A DNA stretch of 64,000 bases from NCBI RefSeq assembly GCF_014199625.1, contig NZ_JACHNY010000004.1, positions 310,001-374,000 of the forward strand. The letters are read 5' to 3'. The first letter of the stretch is position 1. Every line of letters begins with the position of its first letter. The stretch is from Sphingomonas abaci (GTDB lineage: Bacteria > Pseudomonadota > Alphaproteobacteria > Sphingomonadales > Sphingomonadaceae). Below, piece by piece: positions 16,834 to 27,519 of this stretch. The notes under the pieces were generated by a model. That model searched no databases and was not told where the DNA came from. It saw nothing but the letters and a program-made list of their open reading frames with translations. The translations under genes were made by a program, and so were the position numbers.

Positions 16834-19335
16834 ATGACCAATTCGCGGTTCAACGCGCTGAAGGCCGACGCCCACTGGCAGCGCGTCTGGGACGAGCGGC
16901 AGAGCTTCGCCGCCGATGGCCGCTCGACCAAGCCGCGCGCCTATGTGCTGGAGATGTTCCCCTATCCCTCGGGGAAGATCCATATGGGCCATGTCCGCAA
17001 CTATACGATGGGCGACGTGCTGGCGCGCTATCGGCGGATGACCGGCCACGAGGTGCTTCACCCGATGGGCTGGGACGCGTTCGGCATGCCGGCCGAGAAT
17101 GCCGCGATGGAGAAGGGCGTCCATCCGGGCAGCTGGACCCGCGCCAACATCGCGACGATGAAGGCGCAGCTCAAGCGGCTGGGCTTCGCGCTCGACTGGA
17201 GCCGCGAGCTCGCCACCTGCGAGCCGGACTATTACGGTCACGAACAGGCGCTGTTCCTCGACCTGTTCGCCGCCGGCCTCGTCTATCGCAAGGAATCGAC
17301 CGTCAACTGGGACCCGGTCGACATGACCGTGCTGGCCAATGAGCAGGTGATCGACGGGCGCGGCTGGCGCTCGGGCGCGCTGGTCGAGAAGCGCAAGCTC
17401 AACCAGTGGTTCCTGAAGATCACCGACTTCGCCGACGAACTGCTGGAGGGGCTGGAGAGCCTGGACCAGTGGCCTGACAAGGTGAAGCTGATGCAGGAGA
17501 ACTGGATCGGCCGCAGCCAGGGCCTGCAGTTCCAGTTCGCCCTGTCCGACGGCGGGTCGGTGGAGGTGTTCACCACCCGCCCCGACACGATCTTCGGCGC
17601 CAGCTTCGTCGCGGTGGCGGCGGACCATCCGATCGCCCAAAGCCTGGCGGCCCGATCCGAGGACGCGGCCGCCTTCGTCGCGCGTTGCAAGCAGGGCGGC
17701 ACCACCGCCGCCGAGCTGGAGACGCAGGAGAAGCTGGGCTTCGACACCGGCCTGACCGCGCGGCATCCGCTCGACCCGGACTGGCGCCTGCCCGTCTACA
17801 TCGCCAATTTCGTGCTGATGGAATATGGCACGGGCGCGGTGTTCGGCGTGCCCGCGCACGACCAGCGCGACATGGATTTCGCGCGGAAGTACGCCCTGCC
17901 GGTCCAGCGCGTCGTCGCCGATGGCGAGGAGACCGCCCCCGACTTCGCGGGCGACACCGCCTTCACCGGGGCGGGCACGATCGTCAATTCGCGGTTCCTG
18001 GACGGGCTGGCGATCGAAGAGGCCAAGCGCCAGGTGATCGCGCGCGCCGAGGCGGAGGGTTGGGGGCAGGGTTCGACCGTCTATCGCCTGCGCGACTGGG
18101 GCGTCAGCCGCCAGCGCTATTGGGGCACGCCGATCCCGATCATCCATTGCGACGCCTGCGGCGCGGTGCCGGTGCCCAAGGAGCAGCTGCCGGTCGTGCT
18201 CCCCGACGACGTGTCCTTCGCCATTCCCGGCAATCCGCTGGACCGGCATCCGACATGGAAGGACGTCGCCTGCCCGACCTGCGGTGCTGCCGCGCGGCGG
18301 GAAACCGACACGCTCGACACCTTTGTCGATTCGTCCTGGTATTTCATCCGCTTCGCCAGCCAGCCGAAGGATCGCCCGTTTGATCCGGCCGAGGCGGCGC
18401 AGTGGCTGCCGGTGGGCCAGTATATCGGCGGCGTCGAGCATGCGATCCTGCACCTGCTCTATGCCCGCTTCTGGACGCGCGCCCTGAAGCATATCGGCCA
18501 GCTCGCCATCGCCGAACCGTTCGCCGGGCTGTTCACGCAAGGCATGGTCACGCACGAGACCTACAAATCGTCGGACAATCGCTGGCTCGCGCCCGAGGAT
18601 GTCCGCGACGGCATCGAGATCGCCACGGGCGAGCCGATCACCGTCGGCCGCATCGAGAAGATGTCGAAGTCGAAGAAGAACACGATCGATCCCGAGCCGA
18701 TCGTCGACCAGTATGGGGCCGACGCGGTCCGCTGGTTCATGCTCTCCGACTCGCCGCCCGAGCGCGACCTGGAGTGGAGCGAGAACGGCATCGAGGGCGC
18801 GTGGCGCTTCGTCCAGCGGCTGTGGCGGCTGGTCGGTCAGGCCGAGGCGGCCGCCGAGGGGGACGATCTGGCGCTGCGCAAGCTGGTCCACCGCACCACG
18901 GCGGGCGTCGCCGAGGCGATCGAGGGGTTGCAGTTCAACAAGGCGGTGGCGCTGCTCTACACGCTGGCCGGCGCGATCGAGAAGGCGCCCCCCTCCGCCG
19001 ACCGGCGCGACGCGATCGCGACCATGGTCCGCCTGTCCGCGCCGATGGTGCCGCATCTGGCCGAGGAGGCCTGGGCGGCGAGCGGGCAGGACGGACTGAT
19101 CGCCGATGCCGCCTGGCCGGTGGTCGACCCGGCGATGCTGGTGGACGACGAGGTGACGATCGCGGTGCAGGTCAACGGCAAGCTGCGCGACACCCTGGTC
19201 TTCGCCAAGGGCGCCGCGCGCGAGGATGTCGAGGCGGCGGCGCTGGCCAGCGACAAGATCGTCCGCATCCTGGAAGGCAAGGCCCCGCGCAAGGTGATCG
19301 TGGTGCCCGACCGCCTGGTGAACATCGTCGCATGA
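16834..19335 (+). CDS. leuS: Leucyl-tRNA synthetase
   Basis: 833 aa class I synthetase. The HIGH signature appears as [14 protein letters not shown] and KMSKS as [14 protein letters not shown]. The CP1 editing domain lies at about 225-420, with the threonine-rich [12 protein letters not shown] and the aspartate-containing [15 protein letters not shown], so hydrolytic editing of mischarged tRNA is expected. The C-terminal anticodon-binding part ends in [14 protein letters not shown]. Its stop overlaps the lptE start. Confidence 0.98.
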   Translation: MTNSRFNALKADAHWQRVWDERQSFAADGRSTKPRAYVLEMFPYPSGKIHMGHVRNYTMGDVLARYRRMTGHEVLHPMGWDAFGMPAENAAMEKGVHPGSWTRANIATMKAQLKRLGFALDWSRELATCEPDYYGHEQALFLDLFAAGLVYRKESTVNWDPVDMTVLANEQVIDGRGWRSGALVEKRKLNQWFLKITDFADELLEGLESLDQWPDKVKLMQENWIGRSQGLQFQFALSDGGSVEVFTTRPDTIFGASFVAVAADHPIAQSLAARSEDAAAFVARCKQGGTTAAELETQEKLGFDTGLTARHPLDPDWRLPVYIANFVLMEYGTGAVFGVPAHDQRDMDFARKYALPVQRVVADGEETAPDFAGDTAFTGAGTIVNSRFLDGLAIEEAKRQVIARAEAEGWGQGSTVYRLRDWGVSRQRYWGTPIPIIHCDACGAVPVPKEQLPVVLPDDVSFAIPGNPLDRHPTWKDVACPTCGAAARRETDTLDTFVDSSWYFIRFASQPKDRPFDPAEAAQWLPVGQYIGGVEHAILHLLYARFWTRALKHIGQLAIAEPFAGLFTQGMVTHETYKSSDNRWLAPEDVRDGIEIATGEPITVGRIEKMSKSKKNTIDPEPIVDQYGADAVRWFMLSDSPPERDLEWSENGIEGAWRFVQRLWRLVGQAEAAAEGDDLALRKLVHRTTAGVAEAIEGLQFNKAVALLYTLAGAIEKAPPSADRRDAIATMVRLSAPMVPHLAEEAWAASGQDGLIADAAWPVVDPAMLVDDEVTIAVQVNGKLRDTLVFAKGAAREDVEAAALASDKIVRILEGKAPRKVIVVPDRLVNIVA

Positions 19336-19865
19336 TCCGCCCCATCGCCCTCTCCGCCCTGGCATTGGGCCTGACGCCGCTGCTCGGCGGCTGCGGTCTG
19401 CACCCGCTCTATGCCGGGGGCGCGGGCGGAGCGGTCGCCCGGTCGCTGGCGGAGGTCGAGGTCGCGCCGATCGAGGGCAAGGCGGGCTGGCTGGTCGGCA
19501 ACGCCCTGCGCGACCAGCTCGGCGCGACCGGCACGCCGCGCTATCGGCTGACGGTGCGGCTGGACGACCAGATCAGCGGCCTGGGCGTGCGCGGCGACGA
19601 TTCGATCACGCGCGAGCGGCGGGTGCTGCGCGCGCGCTATCAACTGACCGACCTGGCGGACAACCGGACGCTGCTCGACGCGACCGCCGGTTCGGATGCG
19701 GGGATCGACGTGGTCCAGTCCGAATATGCGACCATCGCGGCGGAGAACACCGCGCTCGAGCGGCTGGCCAAGATCGTCGCGGACGAGATCGTGACCCGCG
19801 TCGCGATCACCGCGCGCAACCGCGACCTGGCTGCGCCCGCCGGTGCCGGAGCCGCCCCGCGGTGA
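19332..19865 (+). CDS. lptE: LPS-assembly lipoprotein LptE
   Basis: 177 aa. The signal peptide ends in a lipobox ([14 protein letters not shown]). LptE plugs the LptD barrel that inserts LPS in the outer membrane. [11 protein letters not shown] followed by a [24 protein letters not shown] segment is characteristic. It is sandwiched between leuS and holA with 4-nt overlaps on both sides, the usual order in Alphaproteobacteria and in many other Proteobacteria. Confidence 0.95.
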   Translation: MIRPIALSALALGLTPLLGGCGLHPLYAGGAGGAVARSLAEVEVAPIEGKAGWLVGNALRDQLGATGTPRYRLTVRLDDQISGLGVRGDDSITRERRVLRARYQLTDLADNRTLLDATAGSDAGIDVVQSEYATIAAENTALERLAKIVADEIVTRVAITARNRDLAAPAGAGAAPR

Positions 19866-20881
19866 AGGCCAATGCCGGCCAGATCCGGCAGGCGCTCCAG
19901 TCTCCCCGGCGCGACGTCCGCTTCCACCTGCTGCACGGGCCCGACGAGGCGGGAGCGCAGGCGCTGGCGGCGCTGCTCGGCAAGGCGCTGGGACCGGAGG
20001 CGGAGCGGATCGACCTGGACGGCGCGGCGCTGCGCGCCGATCCGGCCCGGCTCGCGGACGAGGCGGCGTCGATGTCGCTGTTCGGGACGCCGCGCTGGGT
20101 GCGGATCACCGGCCTGGGCGAGGAAAGCATTGCCGCCGTCACCGCGCTGCTCGACCTGGAGAGCGGCGCCAACCCGGTGGTGGCGATCGCGCCGAGCGTG
20201 AAGACCAACGCCAAGATCGTGAAGCTCGCGCTCGACCATCCACGCGCGCTCGCCTTCGGCTGCTATCCCCCGACCGCGCAGGATGCCGAGAAGCTGGCCG
20301 CGCAACTGTCGCAGGAACAGGGGATGCGCGTCGCCCCCGGCGTCGCGGCGCGGCTGGTCGAGGCGGCGGGCGGCGACCGGTCGGTGCTGGCGCGCGAGGT
20401 GGAGAAGCTGGCGCTCTACCTCGACGCCGCGCCGGACCGGCCCCAGGACCTGACGCTGGAGGCGCTGGACGCCGTCGGCGCCGATCTGGACGAGGGCGAG
20501 ACCTTCGCGCTGGTCGACACGCTGATCGAGGGGCGGCCGGACCTGCTGGCCAACGAGCTGGCGCGGCTGGGGGAGGCAGGCGGGTCGCCGATCCCCTGGC
20601 TGCGGCAGGTGGCGCGCAAGCTCGTCTCGCTCGCCGAGATGCGCGCCGAGATGGCGACGGGCGAGCCGGTGGAGGCGGTCATGAAGCGTCACCGCGTCTT
20701 CTTCAAGGAAGAGGCCGCGACCGCGCGCCACCTGCGCCGCTGGACTCCCGCGATGCTCGCCGACGCGCTCGCCCGCGTCCGCCGGGCGGAGCGGGCGGTG
20801 ATGGCGCCGGGCAATGCCGGGGGCGTGCTGGCGGATGACGCCGCGCTGTCCCTGGCGCGGGCCCTGGCGCGGCGACGATAG
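19862..20881 (+). CDS. holA: DNA polymerase III delta subunit
   Basis: 339 aa, GTG start overlapping the lptE stop. HolA opens the beta clamp (DnaN, encoded 3 kb downstream) as part of the clamp loader. Visible features are FHLLHGPDEAGAQALAALLG at the start of domain I, SMSLFGTPRWVRI, and the C-terminal collar region with IPWLRQVARKLVSLAEMR. Last gene of the DUF3576-leuS-lptE-holA run. Confidence 0.95.
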   Translation: MKANAGQIRQALQSPRRDVRFHLLHGPDEAGAQALAALLGKALGPEAERIDLDGAALRADPARLADEAASMSLFGTPRWVRITGLGEESIAAVTALLDLESGANPVVAIAPSVKTNAKIVKLALDHPRALAFGCYPPTAQDAEKLAAQLSQEQGMRVAPGVAARLVEAAGGDRSVLAREVEKLALYLDAAPDRPQDLTLEALDAVGADLDEGETFALVDTLIEGRPDLLANELARLGEAGGSPIPWLRQVARKLVSLAEMRAEMATGEPVEAVMKRHRVFFKEEAATARHLRRWTPAMLADALARVRRAERAVMAPGNAGGVLADDAALSLARALARRR

Positions 20882-20890
20882 GGGCGGATC

Positions 20891-20907
20891 AAAGCCGACA
20901 GGCTTTT
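20891..20907 (+). terminator. Weak hairpin terminator after holA
   Basis: AAAGCC, loop GACA, GGCTTTT: a 6-bp stem ending in four Ts, 10 nt after the holA stop. Short, so efficiency is uncertain. The rest of the gap up to the TauE gene shows nothing further. Confidence 0.45.
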
Positions 20908-21072
20908 GGATTCACGCGGAGGCCTAGAGGCGCAACGATGCCCTGCCCTCGGCAACCGCCGCGCTCCTTCCGTAGCGCCGGGTTTGAGGGAGGATTCAGC
21001 TCCACAGGCGATGCGCACTCGGAGTCTGCGCGCCTCCGTGTGGATCATGCTGGGAGCGAGATCCGCTCGCCC

Positions 21073-21831
21073 TCACCCATAGGCCCGCACGAAGAACACG
21101 ATCGTGGTCGCCGCCGTCACCAGCAGCGTCCAGCCGCGCACCGCCGGGGCGGGCAGCGCCTTGCCCAGCGACGCGCCCAGCCAGCCCCCGACCAGGCCGC
21201 CGGCCAGCATGGGCAGGCACAGCTCCCAACGCACCAGGCCGGTCGCCACGAACACCAGCGCGGCGGCGAGGTTCGCCACCGCCAGCATCAGCGTGCGCGG
21301 CGCGAACATCGAGCGCACCGACTCGCCCGCAAGCAGGCCGTAGGTGGCGGTGGTCATGATGCCGACGCCGCCGCCGAAATAGCCGCCATAGGTGCCCAGC
21401 ACCGCCTGCACGACCATCAGCGTCGACGGACCGATCGTCACCCGGTCGCGCAGCCAGTCGCCGGCCCGGCGGCCGAAGGCTATGGCCAGGAAGGCGACCA
21501 GCAGCAGCCACGGCACGATCATGTCGAAGGCGCGGCCCGGCGTCGCGACCAGCAGCACGCTGCCCGCCAGACCGCCCGCAAAGGTGATCGCCGCCAGCAC
21601 CCGCACCGACACGCCGCCGACCGGGCGAAGCTCGTCGCGGAACGCCCAGGCGCTGGCCCAGGCCCCCGGCATCAGCGCGATGTTGGAGGTGGCGTTGGCG
21701 ACATTGGCGGGCGCGCCCAGGCCGAGCAGCGCCGGCATGGTGGCGAAGGTGCCGCCCCCCGCCAGCGCGTTCATCGCGCCGCCGGCGAGCCCGGCGGCGG
21801 CGGCGAGCGCGATCGCGCCGCCCTCGATCAC
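21073..21831 (-). CDS. TauE/SafE family sulfite/organic-acid exporter
   Basis: 252 aa from a GTG start, with seven to eight hydrophobic segments. The two TauE repeats are seen as AGGAMNALAGGGTFATMPAL (N-terminal half) and GTYGGYFGGGVGIMTTATY (C-terminal half). These proteins export sulfite or small sulfonates or carboxylates; the substrate here is unknown. It lies 16 nt downstream of rlmN on the same strand and may be co-transcribed with it. Confidence 0.93.
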   Translation of the reverse strand: MIEGGAIALAAAAGLAGGAMNALAGGGTFATMPALLGLGAPANVANATSNIALMPGAWASAWAFRDELRPVGGVSVRVLAAITFAGGLAGSVLLVATPGRAFDMIVPWLLLVAFLAIAFGRRAGDWLRDRVTIGPSTLMVVQAVLGTYGGYFGGGVGIMTTATYGLLAGESVRSMFAPRTLMLAVANLAAALVFVATGLVRWELCLPMLAGGLVGGWLGASLGKALPAPAVRGWTLLVTAATTIVFFVRAYG

Positions 21832-21847
21832 CCCAACCCGCCCCGGA

Positions 21848-23092
21848 TCAGGCGGCGGCTTGGGCGGCGGCTTCGGCCGCCTCGCGGTCGCGTTCGGCGC
21901 GCGACTTCTTCTCGGCCGCCGTCTTCAATTGACCGCAGGCGGCGTCGATGTCGCGGCCGCGCGGGGTGCGGACGGGAGCGGAGATGCCCGCCTCGAAGAT
22001 GATGTCGGAGAAGCGCCGCACCCGCTCCGGCGTCGACGTGTCATAGGGCGCGCCGGGCCAGGGGTTGAAGGGGATCAGATTGACCTTGGCCGGCAGCCGG
22101 TACTTGCGCAGCAGGCGGACCAGCTCGTGCGCTTCTTCATCGGAGTCGTTCTTGTCCTTCAGCATCACATATTCGAAGGTGATGCGCCGGGCATTGTTCG
22201 CACCGGGATAGTCGGCGCAGGCCTGGAGCAGTTCCTCGATGCCGTATTTGCGGTTGAGTGGCACGATCTCGTCGCGCACCTCCTTGGTCACCGCATGGAG
22301 CGACACCGCCAGGTTGACGCCGATCTCCTCGCCCGCGCGCGCCATCATCGGCACCACGCCCGAGGTCGACAGGGTGATGCGGCGCTTGGACAGAGCGAGG
22401 CCGTCGCCGTCCATCACCAGCTTCAGCGCGTCGCGGACATGGTCGAAATTATAGAGCGGCTCGCCCATCCCCATCATCACGATGTTGGTGAGCATCCGCC
22501 CCTCGGGCTGGGACGGCCATTCGCCGAGCGCGTCGCGCGCCAGCATCACCTGGCCGACGATCTCGCCCGCGGTCAGGTTGCGGACCAGCCGCATCGTGCC
22601 GGTGTGGCAGAAGGTGCAGTTCAGCGTGCAGCCGACCTGGCTCGACACGCACAGCGTGCCGCGATCCGCATCGGGGATGAACACCGCCTCGTAATCCTGC
22701 CCGTCGGGCGAGCGGAGCAGCCATTTGCGCGTGCCGTCGGTCGACACCTGCGCCTCGACGACCTCGGGCCGGCCGATCACGAAGCGTTCGGTCAGCCAGG
22801 GATGCTGCGCCTTGGCGATGTCGGTCATCTGCGCGAATTCGGTCGCGCCGCGATTGTAGAGCCAGTGGAAGATCTGCTTGGCGCGCAGCTTCGCCTGCTT
22901 GGGCTCCAAACCAGCCGATTCGAGCGCGGCCCGGATCTCGTCGCGGGTCAGGCCGATCAGGTCGACCCGGCCGTCACTGCGGGGTGCGGCCGCGCGGGGC
23001 ACGGGCACGGGATCGACATGCCCCGGAATGGGCATCAGGTTCGCGGCTGTCTGCATCGTCCGCATATAGCCGATCCGTGCGGCTTTTTCCAC
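21848..23092 (-). CDS. rlmN: 23S rRNA (adenine-2503-C2) methyltransferase RlmN
   Basis: Up to 414 aa; the ATG codons at 23065 and 23056 are alternative starts, since the first residues are not conserved. A radical-SAM enzyme that methylates A2503 of 23S rRNA and A37 of some tRNAs. The cluster motif CxxxCxxC is [13 protein letters not shown]-type GMGEPLYN, the LSTSGVVP and LAVSLHA motifs and the late active-site cysteine region (DIDAACGQL) are all present. The Ala/Glu-rich tail is a common extension. Confidence 0.97.
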   Translation of the reverse strand: MEKAARIGYMRTMQTAANLMPIPGHVDPVPVPRAAAPRSDGRVDLIGLTRDEIRAALESAGLEPKQAKLRAKQIFHWLYNRGATEFAQMTDIAKAQHPWLTERFVIGRPEVVEAQVSTDGTRKWLLRSPDGQDYEAVFIPDADRGTLCVSSQVGCTLNCTFCHTGTMRLVRNLTAGEIVGQVMLARDALGEWPSQPEGRMLTNIVMMGMGEPLYNFDHVRDALKLVMDGDGLALSKRRITLSTSGVVPMMARAGEEIGVNLAVSLHAVTKEVRDEIVPLNRKYGIEELLQACADYPGANNARRITFEYVMLKDKNDSDEEAHELVRLLRKYRLPAKVNLIPFNPWPGAPYDTSTPERVRRFSDIIFEAGISAPVRTPRGRDIDAACGQLKTAAEKKSRAERDREAAEAAAQAAA

Positions 23093-23135
23093 TGCCTCGC
23101 GGAACCATTCCGGCGGCGGGCCGTGCCGGACCTCG

Positions 23136-23639
23136 CTACCGCCCCGCGCAGGCCAGGATCGCGGCGTCGATCGCGGTGGCGGCGCCGCGCAGCGCGTAAC
23201 TGTCGGCGAAGGGACGGCCGCGCACGCCGACCGTCTCGATGCTCATGCTGCGCGCGCCGCGCAGCGCCGCGACGATCGCCCGGTCGCTCGCCGCGTCGGT
23301 CGCGAAGGCGTCGACACCGTTGCCGACCAGCGCGAACCGCCGCTCGCCGACCGTCAGCGTCACCGGCGCCGAGCGGTCGCGCTCGCGACTCAGCCGGACG
23401 TGAAGCGAGGCGCGCAGGCCGCGGCCGCTGCTCGTCTCGGTCCAGCGCGCGACGCTGGCGAAGGGCCGCCAGCGCGACGCGCCCCCGGCCGAGGCGGGAC
23501 TGGCGATGGCATAGCAGCGGTCGCGGTCGCGGAACGCGCCCCAGCTTCGCCACACGCCGATCGTCTCCCTCGCCGCCAGCGGCCCCGCCGCGACCAGCAG
23601 CAGGGTGGCCAGCAATCCCGTCCGTCGCATGCGTGTCAT
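23136..23639 (-). CDS. IalB-like secreted protein
   Basis: 167 aa from the ATG at 23639, which begins a signal peptide ([20 protein letters not shown]). The mature part, [20 protein letters not shown], then [20 protein letters not shown], then [17 protein letters not shown], resembles invasion-associated locus B proteins that are common in Alphaproteobacteria. Two cysteines (one after the CYAI strand, one at LACAGR) may form a disulfide. Periplasmic location is inferred; role unknown. Confidence 0.75.
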   Translation of the reverse strand: MTRMRRTGLLATLLLVAAGPLAARETIGVWRSWGAFRDRDRCYAIASPASAGGASRWRPFASVARWTETSSGRGLRASLHVRLSRERDRSAPVTLTVGERRFALVGNGVDAFATDAASDRAIVAALRGARSMSIETVGVRGRPFADSYALRGAATAIDAAILACAGR

Positions 23640-23794
23640 GGCCCGGCCTGTCGATCCTCGCGCGGAGCGATGCAACGGCAAAGCGCGTTAACCGCTCGTT
23701 TACCCTCGTTGTCGGAGGGAGCAACGCTTGCTCCGCTCCGTCAATCGGGTAGGACTGGAATCCAAATCGGCCGAATGCGGGCCTGGGGGATGAT

Positions 23795-24910
23795 ATGAAG
23801 GCGACGATCGAACGCGCGACGCTCCTGAAGGGGCTGAGCCATGTGCAGTCGGTGGTGGAGCGCCGCAACACCATCCCCATCCTGTCCAACGTCCTGCTCG
23901 AAGCCAGCACCGACGGCCATCTGAAGATGATGGCGACCGACCTGGACCTCCAGATCAACGAGCAGGTGCCCGCCGCGGTCGACCAGCCCGGCTCGACCAC
24001 CGTGTCCGCGCACACGCTGTTCGACATCGCGCGCAAGCTGCCCGAGGGGTCGCAGGTGTCGCTGTCCGCCGCCGAGGGTCGCATGACCATCGTCGCCGGT
24101 CGCGCGCGCTTTTCGCTCGGCACGCTGCCGCGCGACGACTTCCCGGTGATCGCCGAGGGCGAGTTGCCGACCCAGTTCGAACTGCCCGCCGAGACGCTGA
24201 AGCAGATCATCGACAAGACGCGCTTCGCCATCTCCACCGAGGAGACGCGCTATTATCTGAACGGCATCTTCCTGCACGTCGCCACCGACGGCCCGGAGCC
24301 GGTGCTGAAGGCGGCGGCGACCGACGGCCACCGGCTGGCGCGGGTCACCATGCCGCGCCCCGAGGGCGCCGAGCAGATGCCGGACGTGATCGTGCCGCGC
24401 AAATGCGTGGGCGAGCTGCGCAAGCTGCTCGACGAGGTGGACGGGTCGGTCGGCGTGTCGCTGTCGGGCACCAAGATCCGCTTCGACCTGGGCCGCGCGA
24501 TCCTGACCTCCAAGCTGATCGACGGCACCTTCCCCGATTATTCGCGCGTCATCCCGACCGGCAACGACAAGATCCTGAAGCTTGACCCCAAGAGCTTCAT
24601 GGAGGGGGTCGACCGCGTCTCCACCATCGCGACGGAAAAGACCCGCGCGGTGAAGATGGCGCTGGACCGCGACCGCATCACCTTGTCGGTGAGCAGCCCC
24701 GAAAACGGCACCGCCGCCGAGGAAGTGCCCGGCGAATACACCGCCCCGCCCTTCGAGATCGGCTTCAACAGCCGCTATCTGCTCGACATCCTGGGCCAGA
24801 TCGACAGCGACCTGGTCGAGGTGCATCTCGCCGACGCCAGCGCGCCGACCTTGATCCGCGAGAATGACAAGGCGCCAGCGCTCTACGTGCTGATGCCGAT
24901 GCGGGTGTAA
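23795..24910 (+). CDS. dnaN: DNA polymerase III beta subunit (sliding clamp)
   Basis: 371 aa, normal for the clamp. Three repeated domains are visible, with VVERRNTIPILSNVLLEAS in domain I, FAISTEETRYYLNGIFLH in domain II, and the C-terminal LYVLMPMRV that lines the peptide-binding pocket. The clamp is loaded by HolA-containing complexes. Its usual partner recF lies 0.7 kb downstream, but a toxin-antitoxin pair is placed between them. Confidence 0.98.
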   Translation: MKATIERATLLKGLSHVQSVVERRNTIPILSNVLLEASTDGHLKMMATDLDLQINEQVPAAVDQPGSTTVSAHTLFDIARKLPEGSQVSLSAAEGRMTIVAGRARFSLGTLPRDDFPVIAEGELPTQFELPAETLKQIIDKTRFAISTEETRYYLNGIFLHVATDGPEPVLKAAATDGHRLARVTMPRPEGAEQMPDVIVPRKCVGELRKLLDEVDGSVGVSLSGTKIRFDLGRAILTSKLIDGTFPDYSRVIPTGNDKILKLDPKSFMEGVDRVSTIATEKTRAVKMALDRDRITLSVSSPENGTAAEEVPGEYTAPPFEIGFNSRYLLDILGQIDSDLVEVHLADASAPTLIRENDKAPALYVLMPMRV

Positions 24911-24955
24911 ACGGGAGCGGTTCGTCCGGCGACCCGGCGGGAAAGGAGTCCGATC

Positions 24956-25186
24956 ATGCAAGCCTATGACATCCGCGATGCGGCCGATCGGCTTGACGAA
25001 TTGGTCCGGCGGGTCGAGCTCGGTGAGCAGATCGAGATCGAGCGGGGCGGCATGATCGTCGCCCGGCTTGCCCCGGCGCCGGCCGCCGCGAGCTTCGATC
25101 TCGCTCGACTCGATGCACTGGCCGCCACGCTCCCCTTCGATCCGAGCGACAGCGTGGCGGAGATGCGGCGAGAGGCGCGCTATTAG
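24956..25186 (+). CDS. Type II antitoxin, Phd/YefM-like (VapB partner)
   Basis: 76 aa with AAGGAG 8 nt before the ATG. The N-terminal half looks like a Phd/YefM dimer that binds DNA (DAADRLDELVRRVELGEQIE, then ERGGMIVARLAP). The C-terminal half, rich in acidic residues and Arg (SVAEMRREARY), would wrap the toxin. Its stop overlaps the GTG of the PIN toxin. Autoregulation by the pair is expected from the family. Confidence 0.88.
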   Translation: MQAYDIRDAADRLDELVRRVELGEQIEIERGGMIVARLAPAPAAASFDLARLDALAATLPFDPSDSVAEMRREARY

Positions 25187-25611
25187 TGATCTATTGTGAC
25201 ACGTCGCTGATCGTCGCGGCGTTGACCAACGAACCGCATAGCGAGCGCGCGCGCCATTGGCTGCGATCCGAACCGGCCGAGCCATTGGCCATCAGTGCCT
25301 GGACGCTGACCGAGGTCGCCAGCGCCTTGGCGATGAAGCACCGGCGCGGCGTGCTGGACGATGCCGCGCTGGCGGCGGTGGACGGCATCTGGACAGAATT
25401 CCGCTCGGCGCGCTGTTCGATGCTGGCCATCGACGAATCGCATTTTCGCGAGGCCGGAGTGCTGGTGAACACCCCGCCACGCGGCCTGCGCGCGGCGGAT
25501 GCGTTGCACCTCGCCGTCGCGCTCCGCTCCGGAGCCGCTATCGCCACGTTCGATCACGATCTCGCCGAGTCCGCCAAGGCGCGCGGGCTCGATGTCCATC
25601 CCCGTTCCTGA
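25186..25611 (+). CDS. PIN domain ribonuclease toxin (VapC family)
   Basis: 141 aa from a GTG overlapping the antitoxin stop. PIN nucleases need clustered acidic residues: D5 in MIYCDTSLIVAAL, the glutamate in LTEVASALAMK, and the aspartates in LRAADALHLAVALRSG and ATFDHDLAESA are all in place, so it should be active. VapC toxins cut tRNA or rRNA. The pair separates dnaN from recF. Confidence 0.93.
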   Translation: MIYCDTSLIVAALTNEPHSERARHWLRSEPAEPLAISAWTLTEVASALAMKHRRGVLDDAALAAVDGIWTEFRSARCSMLAIDESHFREAGVLVNTPPRGLRAADALHLAVALRSGAAIATFDHDLAESAKARGLDVHPRS

Positions 25612-25626
25612 CATCCTCGCCGACCC

Positions 25627-26667
25627 TTGCTCGACCGCCTCACCCTCAGCGATTTCCGCAACCATGACGCGCTGAGCCTCGCGCCCGGTCCCGGCTTCGT
25701 GGTGCTGACCGGCGCGAACGGAGCGGGAAAGACCAACGTGCTGGAGGCGGTGTCGCTGCTGGCGCCCGGTCGCGGGCTGCGCCGTGCAGCCCTGGCGGCG
25801 ATGGCGCGGCAGGGCGGCGCGGGCGGCTGGGGCGTGGCGGCGCGCGTCGCGGGCGTCGAGCTCGGCACCGGCACCCAGGCCCCCGCCCCCGATCGCCGCA
25901 TCGTCCGCATCCAGGGCGCGGCCGCCACCGCCACCGGGCTGACCGAGTGGATCACGCCGCTCTGGCTGACCCCGGCCACCGATCGGCTGTTCGTCGAGCC
26001 GGCGGGCGAGCGGCGGCGCTTCCTCGACCGGCTGGTGCTGGCGTTGTCGCCGGCCCATGCCGGCCATGCCAGCCGCTATGAGGCGGCGATGCGCGAGCGC
26101 AACCGGCTGCTGGCGGGTGCGCATCCCGCCGATCCCGAATGGCTGACCGCGCTGGAGGCGCGCATGGCCGAACATGGCGCGGCGCTCGACGCGGCGCGGC
26201 TGGAGACGGTCGCGCTGCTCGCCGAACGGCTCGACGCGGCCCCGGCGGGCGCCTTCCCACATGCCAGGCTGCACCTGCTGGGCGAGCCGATCCAGGGCGA
26301 TTCCTTCGCCCGTGCGCTGGCGATGGGCCGCCGCCGCGATGCCGCCGCCGGCCGCACGCTGATCGGGCCGCATCGCGCCGACCTCGCGGTCATCCACCGC
26401 GAAAAGGCGCAAGCGGCGGCGTTGGCCTCGACCGGCGAGCAGAAGGCGCTGTTGATCGGCATCGTCCTGGCCCATGCCGAGCTGGTCGCGGAACGCACCG
26501 GCCGCGCGCCGGTGCTGCTGCTCGACGAGGTGGCCGCGCATCTCGATCCCGGCCGCCGCGCGGCGCTGTTCGCCCGGCTGGACGGCCGCGGACAGACCTG
26601 GATGACGGGCACCGAGGCGGCGCTGTTCGCCGACCTGTCGGCGGACGCGACGCGGATCGACCTGTAG
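25627..26667 (+). CDS. recF: DNA replication and repair protein RecF
   Basis: 346 aa. The Walker A loop is GANGAGKT at 29-36, and [10 protein letters not shown] is the family N-terminus. A signature-like [19 protein letters not shown] and Walker [13 protein letters not shown] follow. RecF loads RecA at gaps with RecO and RecR. The only suitable start is a TTG 15 nt after the toxin stop, with no good ribosome site, so it may depend on translation of the upstream gene. Low expression is normal for RecF. Confidence 0.95.
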   Translation: MLDRLTLSDFRNHDALSLAPGPGFVVLTGANGAGKTNVLEAVSLLAPGRGLRRAALAAMARQGGAGGWGVAARVAGVELGTGTQAPAPDRRIVRIQGAAATATGLTEWITPLWLTPATDRLFVEPAGERRRFLDRLVLALSPAHAGHASRYEAAMRERNRLLAGAHPADPEWLTALEARMAEHGAALDAARLETVALLAERLDAAPAGAFPHARLHLLGEPIQGDSFARALAMGRRRDAAAGRTLIGPHRADLAVIHREKAQAAALASTGEQKALLIGIVLAHAELVAERTGRAPVLLLDEVAAHLDPGRRAALFARLDGRGQTWMTGTEAALFADLSADATRIDL

Positions 26668-26709
26668 CGACGGCTCGACTTTGCGCGCGAGACGCGGAAA
26701 AGGAAGGTC

Positions 26710-27519
26710 ATGCCTTCCCCCGCTCCCAAGCCCGTCATCGTCCTGGTCCGCCCGCAACTGGGCGAGAATATCGGCAAGGCCGCGCGCGCCATGCTCAATT
26801 TCGGGCTCACCGAGCTGCGGCTGGTTTCGCCGCGCGACGGCTGGCCCAATCCCCAGGCCGGCCCCGCCGCCTCGGGCGCCGACCTGGTGCTGGAGCGCGC
26901 GGTCGTGTTCGAGACAGTGGCCGAGGCGGTGGCCGATTGCGCGCATGTCTATGCCACCACGGTGCGCAAGCGCGGGGTGACCAAGCCCGTGGTCACACCG
27001 GAGGAAGCCGCCACCGCGATCCAGGCCGAGCCGGGGCGCAGCGCCTTCCTGTTCGGGCCCGAGCGGTCGGGGCTGGAGACGGACGATGTCGCGCTCGCCC
27101 GCACCATCGTGACGGTGCCGATCAATCCGGAGTTCGGCAGCCTGAACCTGGCGCAGGCGGTGATCCTGATCGCCTATGAATGGTCCAAGCACCAGGCGCT
27201 GGCGCAGCCGCCCGAGACCGAGCTGCCGCCCCCCGCCCCGCAGGGCGAGCTGGAGGGGATGATCGGCCAGCTCGACTCGATGCTGGAGGCGGCGCATTTC
27301 TTCTTCCCGCCCGAACGCGCCGGCGCGACGCGGCGGACATTGCGGACGCTGCTGACCAAGCCCGGCTGGTCGAGCCAGGAGGTCCGCACGCTGCGCGGCG
27401 TGCTATCGGCGCTGGAAGGCGCGAAGCTGCGCCGCGGCCGGACGGAGGACGAATCAGCGGGTTCGGTCGAACCGGTCGAGTTCATAGGCGATCGAGGCCT
27501 CGACCAGCCGCTCCCATAG
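26710..27519 (+). CDS. trmJ: tRNA (cytidine/uridine-2'-O)-methyltransferase TrmJ
   Basis: 269 aa SPOUT methyltransferase acting on position 32 of tRNA. The knot region shows VLVRPQLGENIGKAARAMLN at the N-terminus, FLFGPERSGLETDD, and the SAM-binding NPEFGSLNLAQAV. The C-terminal about 22 residues (VEPVEFIGDRGLDQPLP and the residues before) are read through the 3' end of the convergent chorismate mutase gene, so the two coding regions overlap by 66 nt. The extension may be dispensable. Confidence 0.95.
   Translation: MPSPAPKPVIVLVRPQLGENIGKAARAMLNFGLTELRLVSPRDGWPNPQAGPAASGADLVLERAVVFETVAEAVADCAHVYATTVRKRGVTKPVVTPEEAATAIQAEPGRSAFLFGPERSGLETDDVALARTIVTVPINPEFGSLNLAQAVILIAYEWSKHQALAQPPETELPPPAPQGELEGMIGQLDSMLEAAHFFFPPERAGATRRTLRTLLTKPGWSSQEVRTLRGVLSALEGAKLRRGRTEDESAGSVEPVEFIGDRGLDQPLP

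Noticed and set aside
16516..19365. 949-aa minus-strand open frame opposite leuS
   Set aside because: Same reason: a shadow of leuS, with no recognisable domain and unusual composition.
25183..27297. 704-aa minus-strand open frame over recF and trmJ
   Set aside because: Gly/Arg/Gln-rich shadow of real genes with no domain, spanning VapC, recF and trmJ.
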